From the NCBI RefSeq assembly GCF_036013975.1, contig NZ_CP107904.1:5171001-5235000 (forward strand): a DNA stretch of 64,000 bases, written 5' to 3'. Numbering within the stretch: position 1 is the stretch's first letter; each line of letters opens with the position of its first letter. Position numbers and translations under genes: made by a program. Source of the DNA: Kitasatospora sp. NBC_00458 (GTDB taxonomy: Bacteria; Actinomycetota; Actinomycetes; Streptomycetales; Streptomycetaceae). Of this stretch, positions 23,452 through 34,587 are shown in pieces. Under the pieces are notes generated by a model that was not told the DNA's origin, searched no databases, and saw only the letters and a program-made list of their open reading frames with translations.

Positions 23452-24800
23452 TGAGCACCCAGCACTACGAAGAGGCGCAGGAGGCGGCGGAGGCGGCCGC
23501 CCGGGAGACCACCGAGGGCCGGGTCTTCACGGTCACCGGCGGTGACTGGGGCGAGGTGGTCGAGGCCGTCGGCCGGGCCGACGACGAGCGCATCATCGTC
23601 AACATGGGCCCCCAGCACCCGTCCACCCACGGCGTGCTGCGGCTGATCCTGGAGATCGACGGCGAGACGGTGACGGAGGCCCGCTGCGGCATCGGCTACC
23701 TCCACACCGGCATCGAGAAGAACATGGAGTTCCGCAGCTGGGTCCAGGGCACCACCTTCGTGACCCGGATGGACTACCTGACTCCGCTGTTCAACGAGAC
23801 CGCCTACTGCCTGGCCGTCGAGAAGCTGCTCGGCATCACCGACGACGTCCCCGACCGGGCCACCGTCATCCGCGTCCTGATGATGGAGCTCAACCGGATC
23901 TCCTCGCACCTGGTCTGCCTGGCCACCGGCGGCATGGAGATCGGCTCCACCACGCTGATGATCTACGGCTTCCGGGACCGCGAACTGATCCTGGACGTCT
24001 TCGAGCTGGTCACCGGCCTGCGGATGAACCACGCGTACGTCCGCCCCGGCGGCCTCGCCCAGGACCTCCCGCCGGGCGCGGTGGACCAGATCCGCGAGGC
24101 CGTGAAGACCATCCGCTCCCGGATGCACGAGTACGACAAACTCGCCACCGGCAACCCGGTGTTCAAGGCGCGCCTGGTCGACGTCGGCTTCCTCGACCTG
24201 CCCGGCTGCCTGGCCCTCGGCGCCACCGGCCCGATCCTGCGCGCCACCGGTCTGCCGCACGACCTGCGCAAGACCGACCCGTACTGCGGCTACGAGGACT
24301 ACGACTTCGAGGTCGCGGTCGCCGACGGCGCCGACTCGTACGGCCGCTTCCTGATCCGCCTGGAGGAGATGAAGCAGTCGCTGCGGATCGTCGAGCAGTG
24401 CCTGGACCGGCTCCGCCCCGGTCCGGTCATGGTGGCCGACAAGAAGATCGCCTGGCCGGCCCAGCTCGCCGTCGGCCCGGACGGGATGGGCAATTCGCTC
24501 GACCACATCCGGAAGATCATGGGCACCTCGATGGAGGCCCTGATCCACCACTTCAAGCTGGTCACCGAGGGGTTCCGGGTCCCGGTCGGCCAGGCGTACG
24601 CGGCGGTCGAGTCGCCGAAGGGCGAGCTCGGCGTGCACGTGGTCAGCGACGGCGGGACGCGCCCGTACCGGGTGCACTTCCGGGACCCGTCGTTCACCAA
24701 TCTGCAGACGATGGCGGCGATGTGCGAGGGCGGCCAGGTGGCCGACGTGATCGTCGCGGTGGCCGGGATCGACCCGGTGATGGGAGGCGTGGACCGGTGA
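23451..24800 (+). CDS. nuoD: NADH-quinone oxidoreductase subunit D
   Basis: A 449-residue subunit, homologous to the large subunit of [NiFe] hydrogenases, that forms the quinone-binding cavity with NuoB. The signature M-G-P-Q-H-P-S-T-H-G-V-L-R lies near residues 50-62, and D-P-C/D-P-Y-C-G-Y and E-M-K-Q-S appear later. The N-terminal 40 residues are an acidic tail rich in Ala and Glu. It starts in a TGATG overlap with nuoC and ends in a GTGA overlap with nuoE. Confidence 0.97.
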   Translation: MSTQHYEEAQEAAEAAARETTEGRVFTVTGGDWGEVVEAVGRADDERIIVNMGPQHPSTHGVLRLILEIDGETVTEARCGIGYLHTGIEKNMEFRSWVQGTTFVTRMDYLTPLFNETAYCLAVEKLLGITDDVPDRATVIRVLMMELNRISSHLVCLATGGMEIGSTTLMIYGFRDRELILDVFELVTGLRMNHAYVRPGGLAQDLPPGAVDQIREAVKTIRSRMHEYDKLATGNPVFKARLVDVGFLDLPGCLALGATGPILRATGLPHDLRKTDPYCGYEDYDFEVAVADGADSYGRFLIRLEEMKQSLRIVEQCLDRLRPGPVMVADKKIAWPAQLAVGPDGMGNSLDHIRKIMGTSMEALIHHFKLVTEGFRVPVGQAYAAVESPKGELGVHVVSDGGTRPYRVHFRDPSFTNLQTMAAMCEGGQVADVIVAVAGIDPVMGGVDR

Positions 24801-25533
24801 CAGACGTCCAGTTGGGGATGCCGGCACTGCCGGCCAGGCCGTACCCCGAGGAGGTGCACGCCAGGCTGGTCGCCGACGCCGCCGAGCTGATCGGGCGCTA
24901 CCCGGTGGCCCGGTCCGCACTGCTGCCGCTGCTGCACCTGGTGCAGGCCGAGGAGGGCTTCGTCAGTCCGACCGGCATCCGGTTCTGCGCCGAGCAGTTG
25001 GAGCTCACCACCGCCGAGGTCACCGCCGTCGCGACCTTCTACACCATGTACCGGCGCCGGCCGGCCGGCGAGTACCACGTCGGGGTCTGCACCAACACGC
25101 TCTGCGCGGTGCTCGGCGGCGACGAGATCTTCGCCGAGCTCCAGCAGCACCTCGGCGTCAAGAACAACGAGACCACCGAGGACGGCCGGATCTCGATCGA
25201 GCACATCGAGTGCAATGCGGCCTGCGACTACGCACCCGTGGTGATGGTCAACTGGGAGTTCTTCGACAACCAGACCCCGGAGAGCGCCAAGCAGCTGGTC
25301 GACGACCTGCGGGCGGGCCGGGAGGCCACCCCCACCCGAGGCGCCAAGCTCTGCTCCTTCAAGGACACCGCCCGCATCCTGGCCGGCTTCCCCGACGAGC
25401 GGACCGGGGCCGTCGACGAGTCCGGCGCCGGCGGCGCCCCCTCGCTGGCCGGCCTGCGGCTGGCCCGCGGCGAGGCCCTGCCCGGCACCGGCGGCACCCG
25501 CGTCGTCTCGCCCCGCCACGAAGGGACCGAAGC

Positions 25534-25537
<4 letters not shown>
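24797..25537 (+). CDS. nuoE: NADH-quinone oxidoreductase subunit E
   Basis: A 246-residue thioredoxin-like subunit of the NADH-oxidising module, binding [2Fe-2S] cluster N1a. The cluster cysteines are C98, C103, C139 and C143 (V-C-T-N-T-L-C and C-N-A-A-C-D-Y-A-P). Compared with about 166 residues in E. coli it has a C-terminal extension of about 65 residues, rich in Gly and Ala. The GTG start overlaps the nuoD stop. Confidence 0.96.
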
Positions 25538-26894
<1,357 letters not shown>

Positions 26895-26898
<4 letters not shown>

Positions 26899-29372
26899 CG
26901 ATCACAGAGCCATCCACCTCCAAGGCCGCGGTCGAACTGGTCACGCTCACCATCGACGGCGTCGAAGTGCAGGTCCCCAAGGGGACGTTGGTGATCCGGG
27001 CCGCCGAGCAGGTGGGCACCCAGATCCCGCGCTTCTGCGACCACCCGCTGCTCGACCCGGCCGGCGCCTGCCGCCAGTGCATCGTCGAGATCGAGGGCCA
27101 GCGCAAGCCGGTCGCCTCCTGCACCATCCCGGTGGCCGAGGGCATGGTGGTCCGGACGCAGGTCAGCTCGCCGGTCGCCGAGAAGGCGCAGCGCGGCGTG
27201 ATGGAACTGCTGCTGATCAACCACCCGCTGGACTGCCCGGTCTGCGACAAGGGCGGCGAGTGCCCGCTGCAGAACCAGGCGATGGCGACCGGTGACGCCG
27301 ACTCCCGCTTCGAGGGGATGAAGCGCACCTACGAGAAGCCGGTCCCGATCAGCACCCAGGTGCTCCTGGACCGCGAGCGGTGCGTGCTCTGCGCCCGCTG
27401 CACCCGCTTCTCCCAGCAGATCGCCGGCGACCCGTTCATCGACCTGGTCGAGCGCGGTGCGCTCCAGCAGGTCGGTACCGGTGAGGGCGACGACTTCGAG
27501 TCGTACTTCTCCGGCAACACCATCCAGATCTGCCCGGTCGGCGCCCTCACCTCGGCGGCCTACCGCTTCCGCTCCCGCCCGTTCGACCTGGTCTCCTCGC
27601 CGAGCGTCTGCGAGCACTGCTCGGCGGGCTGTGCCCAGCGCACCGACCACCGGCGCGGCAAGGTGCTCCGCCGGCTGGCCGGCGACGACCCGGCGGTGAA
27701 CGAGGAGTGGAACTGCGACAAGGGCCGGTTCGCCTTCCGCTACGCCCAGCAGCGCGACCGGATCACCGCCCCGCTGGTGCGGCGGGACGGCGAGCTGGTC
27801 GCCGCCTCCTGGCCGGAGGCGCTGGCGAGGGCCGCCGAGGGACTGCGCGGTGCCCGCACCGGTGTCCTGACCGGCGGCCGGGTCACCGTCGAGGACGCCT
27901 ACGCGTACGCCAAGTTCGCGCGCGTGGTGCTCGGCACCAACGACGTGGACTTCCGGGCCCGCCCGCACAGCGGTGAGGAGGCGGACTTCCTGGCCGCGGC
28001 CGTCGCCGGGCGCGGCGTCGACGTGGACGGCACCGGCGTCTCCTACGAGGAGCTGGAGTCGGCTCCGGGCGTGCTGCTCGCCGGTCTGGAGCCGGAGGAG
28101 GAGTCGCCGATCGTCTTCCTGCGGCTGCGCAAGGCGACCCGCAGCCACGGGCTGCGGGTGTTCTCGATCGCCACGCACGCCTCCCGGGGCCTGGGCAAGC
28201 TGCGCGGCGCGCTGCTGCCGGCCGCCCCCGGGACCGAGGCCGAGTGGCTGGCGGCGCTCGCCGCCGACGAGCCGCTCAACGACGACGCCGGCCGGGCCGC
28301 GGAGCTGCTCCGCACCCCCGGTTCGGTCATCCTGGCCGGTGAGCGGCTGTCCGCCGCCCCCGGAGCGCTCACCGCGGTGCTCCGGCTGGCGCACGCCACC
28401 GGCGCCCGGATCGCCTGGGTCCCGCGGCGGGCCGGCGAGCGCGGCGCGGTCGAGGCGGGCGCGCTGCCCGGGCTGCTGCCCGGCGGCCGCCCGGTGACCG
28501 CTCCGGCCGCCCGGGCCGAGGCCGCCGCGGCCTGGGGGGTGGTCGAACTCCCGGCCCGGCTCGGCCGGGACACCGACCAGATCCTCGCGGCCGCCGCCCA
28601 CGGCGACCTGGACGCGCTGCTGGTCGGCGGTGTCGACCCGGACGACCTGCCCGACCCGGCGCTGGCCGAGGAGGCGCTGACCGCCGCCCGGTTCGTGGTG
28701 TCGCTGGAGCTGCGCCCGTCCGCGGTCACCGCGCACGCGGACGTGGTGCTGCCGGTCGCCGCGGTGGCGGAGAAGGCCGGCACCTTCCTCGACTGGGAGG
28801 GCCGGGTGCGGATGTTCGAGGCCGCGCTCAAGCCGGACCAGCAGATGGGCCGTCACCTGCACCCGGACCTGCGGGTGCTGAACATGCTCGCCGACGCGCT
28901 GGGCCACCGGCTCGGCCTGCCGGACGTCCGGTCCGCCCGGCTGGAGCTGGACCGGTTCGCGCCCTGGACCGGCGACCGCCCGGCCGCCCCGGCGGCCCAC
29001 CCCGGTCTGCTGCCGCGGCCGGCCACCGGTCAGGCGGTGCTGGCCGGCTGGCGGCTGCTGCTCGACCGGGGCACCCTCCAGCAGGGCGATCCGCACCTGG
29101 CCGGCACCCGGCACCCGGCGGTCGCCAGGATCTCGCCGACCACCGCCGGGGAGCTCGGCGCCGACGGTCCGCCCGCCGCACTGCGGCTGACCGGTCCGGC
29201 CGGCTCGCTCACCCTGCCGCTGGAGATCACCAAGGAGATGCCGGACCGCACGGTCTGGATCCCGCTCAACTCCACTCCGGGCGGCGCCCACCGCGCGCTC
29301 GGCACCACCACCGGCCACCTGGTCACCATCGCCGCGGCGGAGGCCACCGAGCCCGACGAGGAGGAGAAGTGA
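26895..29372 (+). CDS. nuoG: NADH-quinone oxidoreductase subunit G
   Basis: An 825-residue Fe-S subunit. The [2Fe-2S] cysteines are C48, C59, C62 and C76. The N5 ligands are H110, C114, C117 and C123 (H-P-L-D-C-P-V-C-D-K-G-G-E-C), and C-V-L-C-A-R-C begins the next cluster motif. It also has the full C-x2-C-x3-C-x27-C motif of the off-pathway cluster N7, which many complex I enzymes have lost. The C-terminal part is a molybdopterin-oxidoreductase-like domain without obvious cofactor residues. The GTG start overlaps the nuoF stop. Confidence 0.96.
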
Positions 29373-30787
29373 GTCTCGCCGCACTCGACGTCTCGGCGTT
29401 CGACGCCGCCGCGTCCCTGCTCTCGTCCCACGAAGCCGCCGTGTCCGCGGCGGCGGCGCAGGACGTCGCCGCGTACGGGACGCTCGGCTTCTTCGGCCGC
29501 GACCCCTGGTGGCTGGTGCTGCTCAAGGCGGTCTTCTGCTTCGCCTTCCTGGTCGGCACGGTGCTCGTCGCGATCGTCTGGGAGCGCAAGGTGGTGGCCT
29601 GGATGCAGTTGCGCATCGGGCCCAACCGGCACGGCCCGTGGGGGCTGCTGCAGTCGCTCGCCGACGGCGTGAAGCTGGCGCTCAAGGAAGACCTGGTGGT
29701 CAAGGGCGCCGACAAGGCGGTCTACATCCTGGCCCCGATCGTCTGCGCCATCCCGGCCTTCATGGCCTTCGCGGTGATCCCGTTCGGTCCGGCCGGCGAC
29801 GAGGTGTCGATCTTCGGCACCCGGACGCCGCTCCAGCTGACCGACTTCCCGGTGGCCCTGCTCTACATCCTGGCGACCGCCTCGGTCGGCATCTACGGCA
29901 TCGTGCTGGCCGGCTGGTCCTCGGGCTCGACCTACCCGCTGCTCGGCGGGATCCGCTCCTCCGCGCAGATGATCAGCTACGAGATCGCGATGGGCCTGTC
30001 GTTCGCGGCGGTGTTCATCTACTCGGGCTCGATGTCCACCTCGGAGATCGTCTCCTCGCAGCAACCGACCTGGTTCGCGGTCCTGCTGCCGGTGTCGTTC
30101 ATCGTCTACATCATCGCGATGGTCGGGGAGACCAACCGGGCGCCGTTCGACCTCCCGGAGGCCGAGGGCGAGCTGGTCGGCGGCTTCAACACCGAGTACT
30201 CCTCGCTGAAGTTCGCGATGTTCATGCTGGCCGAGTACGTCAACATGGTCACCGTCTCGGCGGTGGCCTCCACCCTGTTCCTCGGCGGCTGGCGGGCCCC
30301 CTGGCCGGTCTCCACCTTCTGGGAGGGCGCCAACCACGGCTGGTGGCCGATGCTCTGGATCATCCTCAAGATCCAGCTGCTGCTCTTCTTCTTCATCTGG
30401 CTGCGCGGCACCCTTCCCCGGCTCCGCTACGACCAGTTCATGAAGCTCGGCTGGAAGGTGCTGATCCCGGTCTCGCTGGTCTGGCTGGTGATGGTGGCCA
30501 GCGTCCGGGCACTGCGCAACGAGGGCTACGAGTTCGGCCAGGTGGTGCTCTACGTCGGGGCCCCGGTGGGTGTCCTCCTGCTGCTCGGTCTGGTCCGGGA
30601 CATCGTGAAGCGCAAGCCGGAGGACGAAGCGGCCGCCCCGGAGCCCGAGTTCGACCCGATGGCGGGCGGGTACCCGGTGCCGCCGCTGCCCGGGCAGCAG
30701 CTTCCGCCGGTCCCGCGCCGGCCCAGCCGCGCCCCGAAGCAACTCCAGGACGCCCTCAACGGGGCCGACCATTCCGAAGGGAGCTGA
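29369..30787 (+). CDS. nuoH: NADH-quinone oxidoreductase subunit H
   Basis: A 472-residue membrane subunit at the base of the quinone tunnel. Signature loops are R-I-G-P-N-R-H-G-P-W-G-L-L-Q near residues 80-93 and E-T-N-R-A-P-F-D-L-P-E-A-E-G-E-L-V near 253-269. It is longer than E. coli NuoH (325), with a 40-residue N-terminal addition and a Pro-rich C-terminal tail after R-K-P-E-D-E. The GTG start overlaps the nuoG stop; nuoI begins 6 bp after its stop. Confidence 0.97.
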   Translation: MSLAALDVSAFDAAASLLSSHEAAVSAAAAQDVAAYGTLGFFGRDPWWLVLLKAVFCFAFLVGTVLVAIVWERKVVAWMQLRIGPNRHGPWGLLQSLADGVKLALKEDLVVKGADKAVYILAPIVCAIPAFMAFAVIPFGPAGDEVSIFGTRTPLQLTDFPVALLYILATASVGIYGIVLAGWSSGSTYPLLGGIRSSAQMISYEIAMGLSFAAVFIYSGSMSTSEIVSSQQPTWFAVLLPVSFIVYIIAMVGETNRAPFDLPEAEGELVGGFNTEYSSLKFAMFMLAEYVNMVTVSAVASTLFLGGWRAPWPVSTFWEGANHGWWPMLWIILKIQLLLFFFIWLRGTLPRLRYDQFMKLGWKVLIPVSLVWLVMVASVRALRNEGYEFGQVVLYVGAPVGVLLLLGLVRDIVKRKPEDEAAAPEPEFDPMAGGYPVPPLPGQQLPPVPRRPSRAPKQLQDALNGADHSEGS

Positions 30788-30793
30788 ACCGAG

Positions 30794-31405
30794 ATGTCGT
30801 CCGACCAGAACGCCCGGGCCGACCGGCCCGAGCCGACCGAGAAGCCGTCCGTCCTCGGGCCGGCCGCCGGCTTCGGCGTGACCTTCAAGGCCATGTTCAA
30901 GAAGCGGCTCACCGAGCAGTACCCGGAGCAGAAGAAGCCCACCGCTCCGCGCTTCCACGGCCGCCACCAGCTGAACCGGCACCCGGACGGCCTGGAGAAG
31001 TGCGTCGGCTGCGAGCTCTGCGCCTGGGCCTGCCCGGCCGACGCGATCTACGTCGAGGGCGCCGACAACCGGGAGGACGAGCGCTACTCGCCCGGTGAGC
31101 GGTACGGCGCGGTGTACCAGATCAACTACGCCCGCTGCATCCTCTGCGGCCTCTGCATCGAGGCCTGTCCGACCCGCGCGCTCACCATGACCAACGAGTA
31201 CGAGCTGGCGGACTCCTCCCGCGCCGACCTCATCTTCACCAAGGAGCAGCTGCTGGTCGGCCTCTCCGAGGGCATGGTCGACAGCCCGCACTCGATCTTC
31301 CCGGGCGCCGACGAGGGCGCGTACTACCGGGGCGAGATCACCGCGGCGGCGCCCGGGACGGTCCAGCAGGAGCGCACCGACCGGGAGAAGGAGGAGCTGT
31401 CGTGA
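30794..31405 (+). CDS. nuoI: NADH-quinone oxidoreductase subunit I
   Basis: A 203-residue ferredoxin-like subunit carrying two [4Fe-4S] clusters (N6a and N6b). The motifs are C70-x2-C73-x2-C76-x3-C80 and C115-x2-C118-x2-C121-x3-C125, each followed by Pro. It relays electrons from NuoG to NuoB. GAAGGGAG lies upstream of ATG 30794. The nuoJ GTG overlaps its stop. Confidence 0.97.
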   Translation: MSSDQNARADRPEPTEKPSVLGPAAGFGVTFKAMFKKRLTEQYPEQKKPTAPRFHGRHQLNRHPDGLEKCVGCELCAWACPADAIYVEGADNREDERYSPGERYGAVYQINYARCILCGLCIEACPTRALTMTNEYELADSSRADLIFTKEQLLVGLSEGMVDSPHSIFPGADEGAYYRGEITAAAPGTVQQERTDREKEELS

Positions 31406-32340
31406 CCGCCGCCCCCGCCGCCCTCGCCGCCGTCACCGGCGCGACCTCCACCGGTGAGGCCGTCCAGTTCTGGGTCCTCGCGGTGATCGCCGTCGGCGGC
31501 GCGCTCGGCATGCTGCTGATGAAGAAGGCCGTGCACAGCGCGCTCTGCCTGGCCGCCACCATGCTCGCCCTGGCGGTCTGTTACATGGCCCAGGGCGCGG
31601 TGTTCCTGGGCGTGGTGCAGATCGTCGTCTACACCGGCGCGATCATGATGCTGTTCCTCTTCGTGGTGATGCTGGTCGGCGTGACCAGCGCGGACTCGCT
31701 GAAGGAGCAGCTGAAGGGCCAGCGGTTCGCCGCGGTGTTCTGCGGCCTCGGCTTCGGGGTGCTGCTGCTCGCCGGGATCGCCAACGCCAGGCTGGACACC
31801 TTCACGGGCCTCGGCGAGGCCAATGCCGAGGGCAATGTCCAGGGGCTGGCCAGGCTGATCTTCACCAAGTACGTCTGGGCCTTCGAGGTCACCGGCGCAC
31901 TGCTGATCACCGCCGCGATCGGTGCCATGGTGCTGACCCACCGCGAGCACGTGAAGCCCCCGAAGACCCAGCGCGAGCTGGCCGACCAGCGCGTGCGGGA
32001 CAACATCCAGCTCCCGCCGAAGCCCGCGCCCGGCGTCTACGCCCGGCACAACGCGGTGGACGTCCCGGCGCTGCTGCCGGACGGCACCATCGCCGAGGAC
32101 TCGGTGATGGCGACCCTCCGCGAGCGCGGCCAGATCCGCGACGTCAGCCACGAGATGCTGGCCCGGATGGCCGAGCTGGAGGCCGCCACCGCGGACTGGC
32201 TGGGACGCCCGTCGTCCGAGCGCCCGCCGGTGACCGGCCCCCGCAAGGAGCTGGAGCACCCGGAGGGCCGGCGCAAGACCCTCGAACCGGTGCCGAACGG
32301 CCACCAGGCACCCGACCACGACGAGGAGGGGGCGGAGTGA
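31402..32340 (+). CDS. nuoJ: NADH-quinone oxidoreductase subunit J
   Basis: A 312-residue subunit with five membrane helices in the first 180 residues, including the conserved V-Y-T-G-A-I-M-M-L-F-L-F-V-V-M-L (the pi-bulge helix of complex I). A hydrophilic tail of about 130 residues follows from H-R-E-H-V-K-P-P-K and has no counterpart in E. coli NuoJ (184 residues). The tail should face the cytoplasm; its role is unknown. Its start overlaps the nuoI stop (GTGA) and its stop overlaps the nuoK start (GTGA). Confidence 0.96.
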   Translation: MTAAPAALAAVTGATSTGEAVQFWVLAVIAVGGALGMLLMKKAVHSALCLAATMLALAVCYMAQGAVFLGVVQIVVYTGAIMMLFLFVVMLVGVTSADSLKEQLKGQRFAAVFCGLGFGVLLLAGIANARLDTFTGLGEANAEGNVQGLARLIFTKYVWAFEVTGALLITAAIGAMVLTHREHVKPPKTQRELADQRVRDNIQLPPKPAPGVYARHNAVDVPALLPDGTIAEDSVMATLRERGQIRDVSHEMLARMAELEAATADWLGRPSSERPPVTGPRKELEHPEGRRKTLEPVPNGHQAPDHDEEGAE

Positions 32341-32636
32341 ATCCGGTCAACTACCTCTATCTCTCCGCCCTGTTGTTCACCATCGGCGCCTCCGGCGTAC
32401 TGATCCGGCGGAACGCGATCGTCCTGTTCATGTGCGTCGAGCTGATGCTCAACGCCTCCAACCTGGCGCTGGTCACCTTCTCCCGGCTGCACGGCAACCT
32501 GGACGGCCAGATCATCGCGTTCTTCACCATGGTGGTCGCGGCGGCCGAGGTCGTGGTCGGCCTCGCCATCATCGTCTCCATCTTCCGGACCAGGCATTCC
32601 GCTTCGGTCGACGACAGCAACCTCATGAAGCTGTAG
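32337..32636 (+). CDS. nuoK: NADH-quinone oxidoreductase subunit K
   Basis: A 99-residue subunit with three helices, homologous to MrpC. The two buried glutamates needed for proton transfer are visible in M-C-V-E-L-M-L-N-A and in A-A-A-E-V-V-V-G-L. Length is normal. It starts in a GTGA overlap with nuoJ, and nuoL follows after 14 bp. Confidence 0.97.
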   Translation: MNPVNYLYLSALLFTIGASGVLIRRNAIVLFMCVELMLNASNLALVTFSRLHGNLDGQIIAFFTMVVAAAEVVVGLAIIVSIFRTRHSASVDDSNLMKL

Positions 32637-32650
32637 GCGGAGGGCCTTCG

Positions 32651-34546
32651 GTGAACTCTCTCATTCCGCTTCTGGTCGCGGCCCCGCTGGCCGGCGCCGC
32701 CCTGCTGCTGCTCGGCGGCCGGGTGTTCGACCGGTTCGGCCACTGGCTGGCCACCGCGCTCGCCGCGCTCTCCTTCGGCTTCGGCGTCGTCCTCTTCTCG
32801 GACATGCTGGGCCGGGAGGCCGAGGACCGCACGCTCACGGAGAACCTGTTCAGCTGGATCCCGGTGAACGGCTTCCAGGCCGACATCGCGTTCCAGCTCG
32901 ACCAGCTCTCGATGACCTTCGTCCTGCTGATCACCGGCGTCGGCACCCTGATCCACCTCTACTCGGTGGGCTACATGGCGCACGACGAGCGCCGGCGCCG
33001 CTTCTTCGCCTACCTGAACCTCTTCCTGTCGGCGATGCTGCTGCTGGTGACCGCCGACAACTACCTCCTGCTGTACTTCGGCTGGGAGGGCGTCGGCCTC
33101 GCCTCCTACCTGCTGATCGGCTTCTGGCAGCACAAGCCGAGCGCCGCCACGGCCGCGAAGAAGGCCTTCATCGTCAACCGCGTCGGTGACATGGGCCTCT
33201 CGATCGCGATCATGCTGATGTTCGTCGAGTTCGGCTCCTTCACCTTCGAGCCGGTCTTCGGCGCGGCGGACCAGGCGAGCGAGGGCAAGCTGACCGCGAT
33301 CGGCCTGATGCTGCTGCTCGCGGCCTGCGGCAAGTCCGCCCAGGTGCCGCTGCAGTCGTGGCTCGGGGACGCCATGGAGGGTCCGACCCCGGTCTCGGCC
33401 CTGATCCACGCGGCCACCATGGTGACCGCCGGCGTCTACCTGATCACCCGTTCCGGGGCGATCTTCAACCTGGCGCCGGACGCCCAGACCGCCGTGGTGG
33501 TGGTCGGGACGGTCACCCTGCTGTTCGGTGCGGTCGTCGGTTGCGCCAAGGACGACATCAAGAAGGCGCTGGCCGGCTCGACCATGTCGCAGATCGGCTA
33601 CATGATCCTCGCGGCCGGCCTCGGCCCGATCGGCTACGCCTTCGCGATCATGCACCTGGTGACCCACGGCTTCTTCAAGGCCGGGCTCTTCCTCGGCGCC
33701 GGGTCGGTCATGCACGGCATGAACGACGAGGTGAACATGCGTCACTACGGCGGCCTGCGGAAGTTCATGCCGGTCACCTTCGTGACGTTCGGCCTCGGCT
33801 ACCTGGCGATCATCGGGTTCCCCGGCCTCTCCGGGTTCTTCTCCAAGGACAAGATCATCGAAGCGGCCTTCGCCAAGGGCGGCACCGAGGGCTGGATCCT
33901 CGGCTTCTGCACCCTCCTCGGCGCCGCCGTCACCGCGTTCTACATGACCCGGGTGATGATCCTGACCTTCTTCGGGGAGCGCCGCTGGCAGCCGGACGCC
34001 GAGGGCAACGACCCGCACCCGCACGAGTCGCCGAAGACCATGACCGCGCCGATGATCGTGCTGGCCTTCGGCTCGGTCTTCGCCGGCGCGATCTTCGCCT
34101 ACAACAGCTCCTTCGTCACCTGGCTGGAGCCGGTCACCGGCCACGCCCACGGCGACTCGCCGCTCGGCGAACTCACCGTCACCCTGCTCACCACCGCCTG
34201 CATGGTGGTCGGCGTCACCGTCTCGTACCTGATGTACGGGCGCTCCGCCGTCCCGGTGCTGCCGCCGTACGGGTCCCCGCTCACCCGGGCCGCCCGCCGG
34301 GACCTCCTCCAGGACGACTTCAACCACGCGGTCCTGGTGCGTCCCGGTTCGGCGCTCACCGCGGCGCTGGTCTACTTCGACAGCCGCGGCCTGGACGGCT
34401 TCGTCAACGGCCTGGCCGCCACCATCGGCGGCATCTCCAGCAGGCTGCGCCGGATCCAGAACGGCTACGTCCGGTCGTACGCGCTCTCCATGTTCGGCGG
34501 CACGCTGGTGCTGGTCGCCACGACTCTCCTGATGAGGTCCGTCTGA
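32651..34546 (+). CDS. nuoL: NADH-quinone oxidoreductase subunit L
   Basis: A 631-residue antiporter-like proton-pumping subunit at the far end of complex I. It has W-E-G-V-G-L-A-S-Y-L-L-I-G-F-W (the key Glu), the Q-V-P-L-Q-S-W-L-G-D-A-M-E-G-P-T-P-V-S-A-L loop and about 16 helices, including the long lateral C-terminal helix. GTG 32651 follows GGAGGG. The stop codon TGA shares its last base with the ATG of a 13-codon frame that leads into nuoM. Confidence 0.97.
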   Translation: MNSLIPLLVAAPLAGAALLLLGGRVFDRFGHWLATALAALSFGFGVVLFSDMLGREAEDRTLTENLFSWIPVNGFQADIAFQLDQLSMTFVLLITGVGTLIHLYSVGYMAHDERRRRFFAYLNLFLSAMLLLVTADNYLLLYFGWEGVGLASYLLIGFWQHKPSAATAAKKAFIVNRVGDMGLSIAIMLMFVEFGSFTFEPVFGAADQASEGKLTAIGLMLLLAACGKSAQVPLQSWLGDAMEGPTPVSALIHAATMVTAGVYLITRSGAIFNLAPDAQTAVVVVGTVTLLFGAVVGCAKDDIKKALAGSTMSQIGYMILAAGLGPIGYAFAIMHLVTHGFFKAGLFLGAGSVMHGMNDEVNMRHYGGLRKFMPVTFVTFGLGYLAIIGFPGLSGFFSKDKIIEAAFAKGGTEGWILGFCTLLGAAVTAFYMTRVMILTFFGERRWQPDAEGNDPHPHESPKTMTAPMIVLAFGSVFAGAIFAYNSSFVTWLEPVTGHAHGDSPLGELTVTLLTTACMVVGVTVSYLMYGRSAVPVLPPYGSPLTRAARRDLLQDDFNHAVLVRPGSALTAALVYFDSRGLDGFVNGLAATIGGISSRLRRIQNGYVRSYALSMFGGTLVLVATTLLMRSV

Positions 34547-34587
34547 TGGATTGGGATTACACGCACCGTCGGGAGGTCCGGCCATGA
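34546..34587 (+). CDS. 13-residue mini-ORF linking nuoL and nuoM
   Basis: ATG 34546 overlaps the nuoL stop (TGATG), and TGA 34585-34587 overlaps the nuoM start (ATGA). The peptide would be MDWDYTHRREVRP. GAGG lies 8 bp before its ATG, an ordinary ribosome site, and the nuoM site GGGAGG lies inside it. Every other junction in this operon is coupled or nearly so. A translated mini-ORF would carry ribosomes from nuoL to nuoM across a 37-bp gap. The peptide need have no function of its own. Confidence 0.5.
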   Translation: MDWDYTHRREVRP

